Under the pieces are notes generated by a model. The model did not search any database and had not been told where the DNA came from. It saw only the letters and a program-made list of their open reading frames with translations. DNA of 64,000 nt. Source: Fictibacillus macauensis ZFHKF-1. GTDB taxonomy: Bacteria; Bacillota; Bacilli; Bacillales; Fictibacillaceae. A program made the position numbers and the translations under genes. Below are positions 18,373 through 26,016 of this stretch, piece by piece. The DNA lies in the NCBI RefSeq assembly GCF_000269865.1, contig NZ_AKKV01000024.1, forward strand, positions 248,001-312,000. The letters run 5' to 3'. The first letter of the stretch is position 1; every line of letters begins with the position of its first letter.

Positions 18373-20073
18373 TCACCTCCTTCCAAGAAGTTCACTAAAG
18401 CTCATGGATTTTATTTGGCCAGTGCTTTGCGGTTGAGCCATTAACTTAACCACTTCGGTGTGCGCATTAAGCAAGGCGGCAAAGCCATCAATTTTTCGGT
18501 ATCGATTTTGTTTGGTAGGTAACCAGTTACGATTACGGTCCTCTTTCAACTTCACATTATTGATATACCAACGTAATAATTTATTGTTGTTAAAAATCAC
18601 CTTGCCATCCAAGAATAAGTTTTTTAAATCCTTGAGTGGATCACTAAGCGTAAGAGCACCCTGCCTAACAATTTCCATCGGGAACCCAAATGCAATTAAG
18701 TCCTGAACCAAGCGATATGCCTTGGCTGGGTCATAAGCAATCTTTTGTATTGAGTATTTTGAAGACATGGCCACAAACCAGTCATAAACCAGTTCGTGTC
18801 GCACATATTCACCCTCAACAATGGTGAGCAAGCCCGCTTTTGCATATGCTTCATAGTTAATTTTTTCATTGTCTGCAATAACTTTTTTACGCGGAATCCA
18901 TGAATGGGAGAGTGCAAAAACCTCACCTGTGGCCATCATCGGAAATTCCAAACAAGCAGATGTGAAATCCTCTGTCTCTGACAAGTCAAATGCTCCGATA
19001 CATGTGGCGCCAGCAAAGAAATCAATATCCACAACTTTGTTATTTCGCTTTAGAACCTCGTAACTCAAAAAGGATTGCTCGTCCGATTTAACAAAGAGGT
19101 TCAAACGTTTTGTGATAAAGTCGTTCTTCTCTCCTGGAATGTGCTTCACCTTATCCCAATCATCAATCATTCCTGCAATTTGTTGCGTTTTCCCCAAACT
19201 TGGATTTGCTTTGCCCCACATTTCCGGATTGTCTATTTCTTTTGGATCATCAAGCTCGGCCATAAAATAAAAACTCCGCTCGTCATCCACAATGCCCTCT
19301 AATACATCCGTTCCATGTTCGTAATAATCAATAAGCGGGCCATCTAATTGAGTGCCCGCTGTTGTGATATATACGATGAGTGGTTGCTTGCGGGATCCGC
19401 GCGAGTTTTTGATAACGTTAATCAACTTGTAATCTTTGTATTCATGGATTTCATCGAACGCTCCGAAACTTGTATTCTTACCATCTAGCTTTTTACTGTC
19501 TGTTGCCAACGGCTTGATGGTGGATATAGTTTTCGGAAATCTAATTTCATGCTGTCTTGCTTCAAAATGGCGGTTCAGCAATGGCGAACTTTCAACCATC
19601 GCCTTACACTCTTCAAACATTTCCCTTGCCTGTTCTTTTGAGTTGGCAAGTTGAAAAACCCTTGCCCCTTTTTCGCCATCTTTTGCCGCAGCATAAAGTG
19701 ATAGCCCCGATGTCAGCGTCGTTTTTCCGTTTTTTCGAGCAACAAAAATAAGGCCCTCTTTAAAGCGCCTTAGTCGTGTGTCTTTATGCACCCATCCGTA
19801 AAGAGAACCAACACAAAAGTGCTGCCATCCATCCAGTTCCAAACGGCTGAAATCCCCTTGAGACGGCTTGCAAAACTTTTCGATGAATTGAATCGGTCGA
19901 TATCCTGCATCCTCGTCAAAAACATAGGGGAATTTTTCTGTCCCTTGCCTTTCCAGGTCTTTTAAATGGCGTTGACATGCCAGAAATACTTTTTTTGATG
20001 CAATGATTGTGTGGGTAGTCACACCTATTGCATATTCGGTGGCTTGCAGTTTTTTAGAAGGACTCGAAATCAT
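18373..20073 (-). CDS. Terminase large subunit
   Basis: 566 aa. ATPase: GLIFVARKNGKTTLTSGL (Walker A variant ARKNGKT), GAFDEIHEYKD (Walker B), and YITTAGT coupling motif. Nuclease half: CIGAFDLSETEDFTSA gives the first acidic pair of the RNase H-like fold. The order TerS-TerL-portal-protease-capsid is standard for HK97-type cos phages. Overlaps the TerS end by 20 nt. Confidence 0.95.
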   Translation of the reverse strand: MISSPSKKLQATEYAIGVTTHTIIASKKVFLACQRHLKDLERQGTEKFPYVFDEDAGYRPIQFIEKFCKPSQGDFSRLELDGWQHFCVGSLYGWVHKDTRLRRFKEGLIFVARKNGKTTLTSGLSLYAAAKDGEKGARVFQLANSKEQAREMFEECKAMVESSPLLNRHFEARQHEIRFPKTISTIKPLATDSKKLDGKNTSFGAFDEIHEYKDYKLINVIKNSRGSRKQPLIVYITTAGTQLDGPLIDYYEHGTDVLEGIVDDERSFYFMAELDDPKEIDNPEMWGKANPSLGKTQQIAGMIDDWDKVKHIPGEKNDFITKRLNLFVKSDEQSFLSYEVLKRNNKVVDIDFFAGATCIGAFDLSETEDFTSACLEFPMMATGEVFALSHSWIPRKKVIADNEKINYEAYAKAGLLTIVEGEYVRHELVYDWFVAMSSKYSIQKIAYDPAKAYRLVQDLIAFGFPMEIVRQGALTLSDPLKDLKNLFLDGKVIFNNNKLLRWYINNVKLKEDRNRNWLPTKQNRYRKIDGFAALLNAHTEVVKLMAQPQSTGQIKSMSFSELLGRR

Positions 20074-20422
20074 CGCTACCGCCGTCCTCTGGATCTACGA
20101 CACTGGAAACCTTTCTATCCGAGGCAGGGGTAAGTTTTAATTCCGCTTGTAGCTTTCTTTGTTGCTCCACGATTTTTAAAATTTTATCGACCGATTTATT
20201 TTCTCTGAACATTTCTTGAGAGCCGTTTTTAAATAATTCCACAGCGCCCCGCAGTTTTATGTCATCGATTGCCGCTTGTTTCAATTGTTCCAGCAACACA
20301 ATATTATCAACTAGCATAATTGTCCGTTCGCTCAAGTTCGCATCAATGCGTAATTCTTCGACAATTATCTTAAACATAGTGCGCGCAGCTCGATTTTTTA
20401 TGTTGGTTTTTGGCTTAAACAT
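20054..20422 (-). CDS. Terminase small subunit (P27 type)
   Basis: 122 aa from ATG 20422, preceded by AGGGGGGG; the frame is open to 20542 but the upstream part lacks a site and falls in a region likely to hold cos. Helical protein: FKIIVEELRIDANLSERTIMLVDN and a C-terminal KILKIVEQQRKLQAELKLTPASDRK segment, as in phage P27-type small terminases. Recognises cos/pac DNA. Confidence 0.85.
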   Translation of the reverse strand: MFKPKTNIKNRAARTMFKIIVEELRIDANLSERTIMLVDNIVLLEQLKQAAIDDIKLRGAVELFKNGSQEMFRENKSVDKILKIVEQQRKLQAELKLTPASDRKVSSVVDPEDGGSDDFESF

Positions 20423-20858
20423 CAAATTGGGACCCCCCCTCATCATATAAAAGGTTTCCGCGTCGCAAACGAAGGAGCCCATCGACCGAAAGAGAGGATA
20501 ATTCTCTAATCCCGACGGTAGGGGGGCTATTCGCTTCACCACGCCATTTTATTTTTGTTCGTGACTCAAAGAGACTGAAAATAAAATCGTCTCTCTATCG
20601 CTTTGTTAGACACCTTAAAATCAATTCATGAAAATAACACTTTTGGTAGTATGAAAATCATCATCACGACTTCAATGTTTCATGTTCACTCATCATCAAC
20701 GGCATATCATTCATTCAGACCGCCATAATGAGCCACTGTTGCACGTTTGCATCCCTTTGAGTGTTTTGGTAGCCGAAAGGAAAGAAAACGCCACACAAGG
20801 CGATTACAGGAGTTTAAACAGAAAAGGATTATAAGAACCCATAATCAAACAACTAGCA
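20423..20858. other. Non-coding interval upstream of terS; candidate cos region
   Basis: 436 nt without a convincing gene between the small terminase and a 91-aa ORF, with an HNH endonuclease gene one gene away. In HK97-type Gram-positive phages cos usually lies here. Visible features: G/C runs ACCCCCCCT (near 20432) and CCCGACGGTAGGGGGG (near 20512), and a direct repeat TTTTGGTAG at 20641 and 20764. Nicking sites cannot be located by eye. Confidence 0.4.
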
Positions 20859-21134
20859 TTACTGCATCCCCTCTCGTTCTTTCGCTCTCTTATGTTCGAG
20901 CTCTTCTCTGCTTTTGAATAACCTAACGCCATAATCTGTTTTCTCTAAAACAAATTCGAACTTTTCACATGCTTCTTCAATGGTCGCCTTTAATTCCGCA
21001 ACTTGTTCTTCTTTTTGATCAATTATGATTTTGTCATATTTGAGCGCTTCCGCAATGTTCGTCATTACTCGTACATCATTACTAATCATTTCATAAACCT
21101 TATCCCTTAAATTAAATTGACCCATCCTTACCAC
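20859..21134 (-). CDS. Hypothetical phage protein, coiled coil
   Basis: 91 aa (GTG start at 21134; an ATG three codons later is also possible). Predicted mostly helical with heptad-like EEQVAELKATIEEACEKFEF. Starts inside the HNH gene stop (ATGTGGTAA). Function not recognised; conserved-looking small genes next to the HNH/terS cluster often accompany packaging. Confidence 0.6.
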   Translation of the reverse strand: MVRMGQFNLRDKVYEMISNDVRVMTNIAEALKYDKIIIDQKEEQVAELKATIEEACEKFEFVLEKTDYGVRLFKSREELEHKRAKEREGMQ

Positions 21135-21463
21135 ATCTCCCTATTTGGTTTTGACGTAATCACATTTACGCCCCTTGGTTTTCTTTGCTGAGTGCCATGA
21201 TGTATTTTGTTATGACATGCATTACATAAGCTTATTAAGTTATCAAGTACCAAGCCTAGCTCTCTATGATCCTTGTACTCTTTGATGTGATGCACCATGT
21301 CTGCTGGCGTAATCACTTGATCATGCTTGTAGCAATGTTGGCATAAATAATCGTCACGCATTAAAGCAAGCTGTCTGCACTTACGCCATGCTGTGCTGCG
21401 ATAGAATCGATACGACTCTGGATCACGTTTGTATTTGTTGTACTGCTGATGTTTACTTTCCAT
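21128..21463 (-). CDS. HNH endonuclease adjacent to terminase
   Basis: 111 aa from ATG 21463, 5 nt after GAGGTGAG (the frame extends to 21508 but that part is a terminator hairpin). Zn pairs CQHC and CNAC flank the HNH core MVHHIKEYKDH...NLISLCNACHNKIHHG; FYRSTAWRKCRQLAL is the typical lead-in. HNH proteins beside terS are needed for cos cleavage in HK97-type phages. Confidence 0.92.
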   Translation of the reverse strand: MESKHQQYNKYKRDPESYRFYRSTAWRKCRQLALMRDDYLCQHCYKHDQVITPADMVHHIKEYKDHRELGLVLDNLISLCNACHNKIHHGTQQRKPRGVNVITSKPNREMW

Positions 21464-21480
21464 CTGCTCACCTCTTAGCA

Positions 21481-21514
21481 AAAAGAAAAGAGGACAGCGG
21501 TTGGCCATCCTCTT
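21481..21514 (-). terminator. Intrinsic terminator upstream of HNH gene
   Basis: Minus-strand stem AAGAGGA / TCCTCTT with a 13-nt loop and TTCTTTT tract. Separates the early/accessory transcript from the packaging genes. Confidence 0.65.
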
Positions 21515-21548
21515 GAAATATTATTTAAGCTTATCGAGATCTAGCTCA

Positions 21549-21761
21549 TCATATTGTCTCGGCAACGTGCTGTATCCTTACCTTGTGTCCTAGTTGCTCA
21601 TACCATCCTATCGTTATCTGATTAGGGTGTCGTGAACTTTCATCATTCGTTTGATATTCAAACTGTACATCTGTCAGCATTTCCACCTTCACACCATTCA
21701 ATTCGACCTCTGGCACACTGGATACTGTATCAAGTGTAATAACAAGAAAGGGTTTGTTCAT
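21549..21761 (-). CDS. Hypothetical phage protein
   Basis: 70 aa from ATG 21761 (AAGGAG upstream; ATG 21764 is an alternative). Beta-rich: PFLVITLDTVSSVPEVELNGVKVE. I do not recognise a family. Confidence 0.6.
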   Translation of the reverse strand: MNKPFLVITLDTVSSVPEVELNGVKVEMLTDVQFEYQTNDESSRHPNQITIGWYEQLGHKVRIQHVAETI

Positions 21762-21764
21762 CAT

Positions 21765-22157
21765 TTTCTCCTTATGCCTTTGACTTTAGAATTAATCATA
21801 AGATTTTCCCCATTTGCTCTTAAAGATCTTAAGTACTTAAATATATCTTTTACTTTTACTTTTACTTTACCTTTTACTTTAGGGATTATCGTCAACATTA
21901 TGTTGCATTAATGACCGTTCAACGGGCAAAAATGACCACTCAAAGGGACATGAAGAAAATCAGTAACATGCAAAGTGTCCGCTTTATCCAGTATTTAGGT
22001 AAGAACAAGTGAAGTTGACGTGACTAAAAGAAAGGTCATAGAGTTAATGTCAACATAAACCCCCTTTGAGCGGGAGTTAATGTTACATTAATGACCACTC
22101 AAGAAAATTGAAGAAAACTGAAAGAAATTGAACGGACGTGAATGGGAGTTAATGAGA
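21765..22157. repeat. Repeat-rich non-coding interval between accessory and late genes
   Basis: About 390 nt without a gene. Contents: five near-tandem CTTTTA units at 21848-21881; ATGTTRCATTAATGACC plus RYTCAA at 21900-21922 and 22080-22102, with a third AATGACCACTCAA at 21931-21943; GAGTTAATG at 22041, 22074 and 22146; and a minus-strand TTGACA at 22053-22048 without a clear -10. The layout suits a late promoter region controlled by an activator (an ArpU-type gene lies at 26.8 kb) or a protein-binding array. Role inferred. Confidence 0.5.
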
Positions 22158-22463
22158 TTACTCACTAACGTCTTTGCCAGCATTGCAAAAAGAACAAAGT
22201 GTTTGAAGGTTGTTATAAGCGTTTATAACTTCTGGTGGCATACATTCCTTATATCCTTTATAAACAGAAACGATATGATCGACTTGAAGATTATCCTCAC
22301 TGCCACACCGTACACATTTATAGTTATCACTTTCAAAGACACAATTCCGTACCTCTTGTTTTTTTATGAAGTTACTGGAAATGTTTCGATAGTAATTCTT
22401 GAATGCTTGCTCACCCTTATTCTTTGCTCTCGCAAAGTTCCTAGTCATTCGCTTAAATTGCAT
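22158..22463 (-). CDS. HNH endonuclease
   Basis: 101 aa. Zn pair CVRC, the HNH core LQVDHIVSVYKG...NLQTLCSFCNAGK. Differs from the terminase-linked HNH and sits among accessory genes with an AP2-type protein, so it may be a free-standing homing-type nuclease. Confidence 0.85.
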   Translation of the reverse strand: MQFKRMTRNFARAKNKGEQAFKNYYRNISSNFIKKQEVRNCVFESDNYKCVRCGSEDNLQVDHIVSVYKGYKECMPPEVINAYNNLQTLCSFCNAGKDVSE

Positions 22464-22472
22464 AACCTTTTT

Positions 22473-22601
22473 TCACTTCCTTCTGATAGCACCTCGTACA
22501 CGTTTGAATGTATCGCGTTTCATCCCCATCATATCCGCCCAATCAATAGACTCTGGTTTCTTCTTTTTACGTTTCTTCTCTTTACGATCAGCACGCTTCA
22601 T
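22473..22601 (-). CDS. Small basic phage protein
   Basis: 42 aa (MKRADRKEKKRKKKKPESI...), start ATG 22601 with GGTGAG 5 nt upstream and stop just before the HNH gene. Very Lys/Arg-rich N-terminus followed by a WADMMGMKRDTFKRVRGAI helix-turn-helix-like end, so probably nucleic-acid binding. Function unknown. Confidence 0.6.
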   Translation of the reverse strand: MKRADRKEKKRKKKKPESIDWADMMGMKRDTFKRVRGAIRRK

Positions 22602-22629
22602 TGTTCTCACCATCTTCTTTGAATGGCAT

Positions 22630-22660
22630 AAAAAAAGGCACTCATTAAATGAGCACCTTC
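22630..22660 (-). terminator. Intrinsic terminator
   Basis: Minus-strand stem GGTGCTCA / TGAGTGCC (two G-U pairs), then seven Ts, upstream of the 42-aa gene. Confidence 0.75.
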
Positions 22661-22809
22661 AAAGGGTAGTTGAATTTACATACAACACAACAACCAGGTA
22701 GCCATAACCTCGATTGTTGATAGTACAAATATAACAGGGTTAAAACCAAATGAATGAAAAGCCTGTGAAAATATTCCTAAAAAATTAAGAAAAGATTTTA
22801 TAGCGGGAA

Positions 22810-23052
22810 TTAAACATTGTTCTTTTCGCCGAACCATCTATCCATCGCAGCTGCACTGATAATCCAGTCCTTGCGCTTCTTTTCTGGCGCTTGAAAGAAC
22901 TTGATAAGACCTTCATCAATTAGCTTTTGCGTGAGTTCTCTTTGCGATATGATGGATGGTTTAAGTTTGTTTTTGAGTGTATCTACAGGCACACCCCAAC
23001 GGTATGCAGCTTCTATAATCGTCATGTATTGATCAATTGTTTTCTTCTTCAT
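22810..23052 (-). CDS. Helix-turn-helix phage protein
   Basis: 80 aa from ATG 23052 (AAGGGG 7 nt before; frame open to 23085). MTIIEAAYRWGVPVDTLKNKL is a MerR/excisionase-like winged HTH opening, and IISAAAMDRWFG closes the domain. Probably a small DNA-binding regulator. Confidence 0.7.
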   Translation of the reverse strand: MKKKTIDQYMTIIEAAYRWGVPVDTLKNKLKPSIISQRELTQKLIDEGLIKFFQAPEKKRKDWIISAAAMDRWFGEKNNV

Positions 23053-23108
23053 ATTCATTCCCCTTTTTAAAAGAAGATTAGCCACCAGTCACCCAGTGGC
23101 CATAATCT

Positions 23109-23321
23109 TTACGCTTGTTGTACTTCGTATTGATTCCAGTCGCACATTTCTGATTCGTCTTCAATCTCTTCCCAGTTGTCCTTTACGTCCCAAGTAACCA
23201 GGTACTCATTGCCTTCAACATCCTCGCCAGTTGCTTTGTAATGTGGACGTTGACCAGATACTCCATCGATATACGGATCTTGCACCAATGTGATTTCTTT
23301 ACCTTTATAAGTTACTGACAT
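23109..23321 (-). CDS. Hypothetical phage protein
   Basis: 70 aa, GGAGG before ATG 23321. Acidic, beta-rich; ends WDVKDNWEEIEDESEMCDWNQ. Looks like a small beta-barrel fold; no family recognised. Confidence 0.6.
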   Translation of the reverse strand: MSVTYKGKEITLVQDPYIDGVSGQRPHYKATGEDVEGNEYLVTWDVKDNWEEIEDESEMCDWNQYEVQQA

Positions 23322-23340
23322 TTGAAATTCCTCCTAATTT

Positions 23341-23793
23341 TTATTGGTCTAAGATTGGCTTAAAATATTTTTCTTCTGCTTCTTTTCGTGCGGCAACGGC
23401 ATCCTCTAGCTTTTCGTAATGCCCTAAATTAATACGATCACCTTTGAAACAGATATACGCCCGCCACTTATTTCTTGGTTTGTACCAACACACACCTTTA
23501 TGGCCACTCTTATTACCGGCATGTAATTTGGATGTTAAAGCACTTTTTCGAGTGCCATCTATCTGATCGGATGCAATATGTTCTTTTACCTTTTTATCTC
23601 GTCCAGTACGTTGCTTGCACCCGCAGCTCTTTTGTTGACCAGACCTTAATGCGCCACTGGATACATAGGCAAGGTTACCGCAACTGCACTTACATTCCCA
23701 CAACTTAGTGTTGTACTGATTTGTTTTATCGCTGAGTTTAATGACCGTTAAATCATGAAAGCTCTGACCTGTTAAATCAATGCGTTGTGCCAA
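23341..23793 (-). CDS. Zinc-ribbon / AP2-domain protein (homing-endonuclease relative)
   Basis: 150 aa, TTG start 23793 after GGGGAGG. Residues 30-60 are a Cys-rich ribbon (CKCSCG...KSCGCKQ); residues about 95-145 are an AP2-type DNA-binding domain (SGHKGVCWYKPRNKWRAYI, RINLGHYEKLEDAVAARKEAE). This pairing occurs in phage-borne homing-type proteins; no nuclease motif is visible here, so it may be a DNA-binding remnant. Confidence 0.8.
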   Translation of the reverse strand: MAQRIDLTGQSFHDLTVIKLSDKTNQYNTKLWECKCSCGNLAYVSSGALRSGQQKSCGCKQRTGRDKKVKEHIASDQIDGTRKSALTSKLHAGNKSGHKGVCWYKPRNKWRAYICFKGDRINLGHYEKLEDAVAARKEAEEKYFKPILDQ

Positions 23794-23805
23794 GCTATCC
23801 TCCCC

Positions 23806-24195
23806 TTAGTTAAACATAGCCGCGATGCGATCACGTTGCTCTGTGCGAGTGTACTCACCATTTTCGATGATAAGGAAGTATCTTCTTTTGCCATCGTATA
23901 GCTCGTAAGCTCCATCATTTACCCAAAATACTTTATCGTCATATTGGTCAAACTCATCAGGCGTTAAAAACTTGCGGTCAAGTACAAATTTAGGATGTTT
24001 ACCAACGATTTGAGCAACCCATGTTCTACATTTACGGCTGTCACCAGTAATTTCGATGGAGACTTTTCGTGATACTTTTTTGCTTTCTGCCCACGCCATG
24101 GCAAGTGCTTGAGCGAAGTATTCTTTTACTTTGCCACCGAATTTGTTTACTGCTTCCTTAGCGATTGCCCAAGCTCTTACCATAACGTTTTTCAT
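23806..24195 (-). CDS. Hypothetical phage protein, first gene behind a regulated promoter
   Basis: 129 aa, start ATG 24195 after GGAGG. Basic N-terminal half (MVRAWAIAKEAVNKFGGKVKEYFAQAL), then KVSIEITGDSRKCRTWVAQI and YFLIIENGEYTRT. No family recognised. A good promoter with two palindromic sites lies directly upstream (24234-24274). Confidence 0.65.
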   Translation of the reverse strand: MKNVMVRAWAIAKEAVNKFGGKVKEYFAQALAMAWAESKKVSRKVSIEITGDSRKCRTWVAQIVGKHPKFVLDRKFLTPDEFDQYDDKVFWVNDGAYELYDGKRRYFLIIENGEYTRTEQRDRIAAMFN

Positions 24196-24233
24196 TTTTA
24201 TTTCCTCCTTGTTTGTTTCGATTTGATACTCTT

Positions 24234-24274
24234 AGTATAACCCACTTAGGTTATAAATACAACCTACTTAGGTT
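24234..24274 (-). promoter_or_regulatory. Minus-strand promoter with two palindromic operator sites
   Basis: Minus-strand -35 TTGTAT (24262-24257) and -10 TATACT (24239-24234), 17-nt spacer. Overlapping it are two 6-2-6 palindromes: AACCTA-CT-TAGGTT (24261-24274) and AACCCA-CT-TAGGTT (24239-24252), spaced 22 nt, about two helical turns. Sites cover the -35 and the spacer, so a dimeric repressor is likely. Its identity is unknown. Confidence 0.75.
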
Positions 24275-24301
24275 ATTTTCTTTTCGTCATTTATCGACAA
24301 A

Positions 24302-24329
24302 CAAAAAAGAGGACTGCAATAGCCCTCTC
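24302..24329 (-). terminator. Intrinsic terminator
   Basis: Minus-strand stem AGAGGGCT / AGTCCTCT with loop ATTGC, then six Ts. Ends the transcript from the genes further upstream, just before the regulated promoter. Confidence 0.78.
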
Positions 24330-24349
24330 GTTCTTTAGTAGTGGTATAG

Positions 24350-24565
24350 TTAGTTGAGTCTTAAATAAATCAATATACAAATACCAGTCATGTCCTTTAT
24401 GTGTAAAAAATCCGTCGCTCCCTTCCTTAGGTACTTTAAATCACTTCTAAGTGCTTCTGAATCCACCTCAAAACAAACGTTACATTGTACATGATCTATT
24501 AACTCTTCGATGCATTCAAAACATTCTTTCGAGCCCCCTATAGCAACTTCAAATTTATCAGTCAT
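24350..24565 (-). CDS. Hypothetical phage protein
   Basis: 71 aa from ATG 24565, 7 nt after GGAGG (longer frame to 24604 lacks a better site). Four Cys (CFECIEELIDHVQCNVCFEV). No family recognised. Confidence 0.55.
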   Translation of the reverse strand: MTDKFEVAIGGSKECFECIEELIDHVQCNVCFEVDSEALRSDLKYLRKGATDFLHIKDMTGICILIYLRLN

Positions 24566-24619
24566 TCTCCATCCTCCCTCATTTTCTTCAACGTGCTTTG
24601 TCATCCTTTATCCTCCCTT

Positions 24620-24847
24620 TCATACCCATATTGTCCCCGATTGAGCAGTAACCCAATTTTTCTCACTTGTAATTGTACATTGTTCGAGCTTATCGAAATA
24701 CACTTTTCTAAATTCAATTCGTGTGTATCCATGTGTAATTGATTTTACTAAAAAATAATCATCTTTTATTTCTATAATGACACCACTAAACGTTTCAGAA
24801 TCCCACCTGCAAATTACACCATATCCAACTTGCAGCTCTTCTCTCAT
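24620..24847 (-). CDS. Hypothetical phage protein
   Basis: 75 aa, AGGAGG 7 nt before ATG 24847. Beta-rich, with an SH3-like VGYGVICRW...GVIIEIKDDYFLVKS pattern. Function unknown. Confidence 0.6.
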   Translation of the reverse strand: MREELQVGYGVICRWDSETFSGVIIEIKDDYFLVKSITHGYTRIEFRKVYFDKLEQCTITSEKNWVTAQSGTIWV

Positions 24848-24865
24848 CCTTCACCCTCCTTATAA

Positions 24866-25135
24866 TTATCTTTCTTTCTTCCAATCAATCGGATGCTTTT
24901 TATTTATAACATCTTCAAGCACGCTCAAGCCATAACGCATAGTCTCATCTTTATTTGTAAAAACATAATACTCTCTCGAATCAATAAGTACATCCGCACG
25001 CGAATGATTTCGTTTTATTGTGAAGTAATACATTTCCTTTTCAGTACTGCTACGAAATGTTTCGACAGCCCATCTTTTTTTAACTTCTTTATTTATACTT
25101 ATACCCTTCGGCAAATATATCTCATCTTGTTTCAT
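24866..25135 (-). CDS. Hypothetical phage protein
   Basis: 89 aa from the second of two ATGs (25135; GGAGG 7 nt upstream). Contains KRWAVETFRSSTEKEMYYF and DVLIDSREYYVF. Family not recognised. Confidence 0.55.
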   Translation of the reverse strand: MKQDEIYLPKGISINKEVKKRWAVETFRSSTEKEMYYFTIKRNHSRADVLIDSREYYVFTNKDETMRYGLSVLEDVINKKHPIDWKKER

Positions 25136-25137
25136 CA

Positions 25138-25563
25138 TTAATCCTCCAATTCCATGCCAACAGGTCCATATGGACAGTTTGCAGACACTACAGGGAAATG
25201 TACTCCATTCACAACAAACGAGCCTATCGAATAATAATATCCGCAGTTCCCTGCATCTGCACTCATTTCAGCTAATGCGATTGGGTTCTGATTATGATAC
25301 AAGGTCACTCTGACTTCATTCACAAACTCATCATTTCCATGTGGAATATTTACTTGCTCGCCAATCTCCACGTTGGTGATTACTGCATCTAATTTCACAT
25401 TACTAAATTTGCCGTCTGCCGAAGCACAACAATCATTTTCACTTTCTTCCAGCGTAACGATTGTCCCGTCATCTAGTACAAGTTTATTTTCATTCCATTC
25501 TAAAATTCGTTTATATAGTAGGTGCTTTTCTAAATCCTTTGGATTACCGTAATTTATTTTCAT
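25138..25563 (-). CDS. DUF7448-like phage protein
   Basis: 141 aa. VTLEESENDCCASADGKFSN and the GNCGYYYSIGSFVVNG end match a widely found small phage family (I believe DUF7448) with an ESxxDCCA motif. Biochemical role unknown. ATG 25563 follows GGGGGG. Confidence 0.7.
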   Translation of the reverse strand: MKINYGNPKDLEKHLLYKRILEWNENKLVLDDGTIVTLEESENDCCASADGKFSNVKLDAVITNVEIGEQVNIPHGNDEFVNEVRVTLYHNQNPIALAEMSADAGNCGYYYSIGSFVVNGVHFPVVSANCPYGPVGMELED

Positions 25564-25582
25564 TCTTCATCCCCCCAGATTT

Positions 25583-25723
25583 TCATTTTTTTACCCCACC
25601 ATTATTACGGAATACATTCTGCAGCTGGTACACATGGCCATCTACTTCAATAACGGTCGCTATGCCCTTTTTCATTTTCAGCACCGTTACTTTTTGCTTG
25701 TACACGCCGTTTTTTACTTTCAT
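25583..25723 (-). CDS. Small hypothetical phage protein
   Basis: 46 aa, ATG 25723 after AAAGGAGGATGAAGG; its start overlaps the stop of the P-loop gene by 4 nt. Beta-rich (KGIATVIEVDGHVYQL). Function unknown. Confidence 0.6.
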   Translation of the reverse strand: MKVKNGVYKQKVTVLKMKKGIATVIEVDGHVYQLQNVFRNNGGVKK

Positions 25724-26013
25724 CCTTCATCCTCCTTTGTGATTGTAGCAGCGGAAATGTTTTTCCGTAGCATCCTTGCCAAAACATCTTCCATATCATC
25801 GACCAATACTTCTTTTATAAATACCCCTCTCTGCAATGGCAATTCATCGACAGTTATAGGGTACCGAATGTCCATTTCTAATGATCTAGCTAGTCTAGAA
25901 ATTTGCATAGCTCTACGTTCATCAAAGCAAACAATATAAAGACCACGCTCATGTGCAATTTTTATAAGTTCAGTTGTTTTTCCAGATCCTCTATCTCCAT
26001 ATATTAGTTTCAT
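25720..26013 (-). CDS. Minimal P-loop NTPase
   Basis: 97 aa. Starts MKLIYGDRGSGKTTELIKIA: a complete Walker A (GxxGSGKT) at residues 6-13; FIKEVLVDDMEDVL offers a Walker B-like VLVDD at about 70. Shortest plausible P-loop domain; lacks sensor and arginine-finger regions. Likely helper of DNA metabolism or a regulatory GTPase/ATPase. Function unproven. Confidence 0.7.
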   Translation of the reverse strand: MKLIYGDRGSGKTTELIKIAHERGLYIVCFDERRAMQISRLARSLEMDIRYPITVDELPLQRGVFIKEVLVDDMEDVLARMLRKNISAATITKEDEG

Positions 26014-26016
26014 CCT

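Noticed and set aside
21848-21881. CTTTTA tract as a CRISPR or SSR regulator
   Set aside because: Only five near-tandem 6-nt units, no spacers; treated as a simple repeat.
22128-22622. 164-aa plus-strand frame
   Set aside because: Antisense to the HNH and 42-aa genes, which have better signals.
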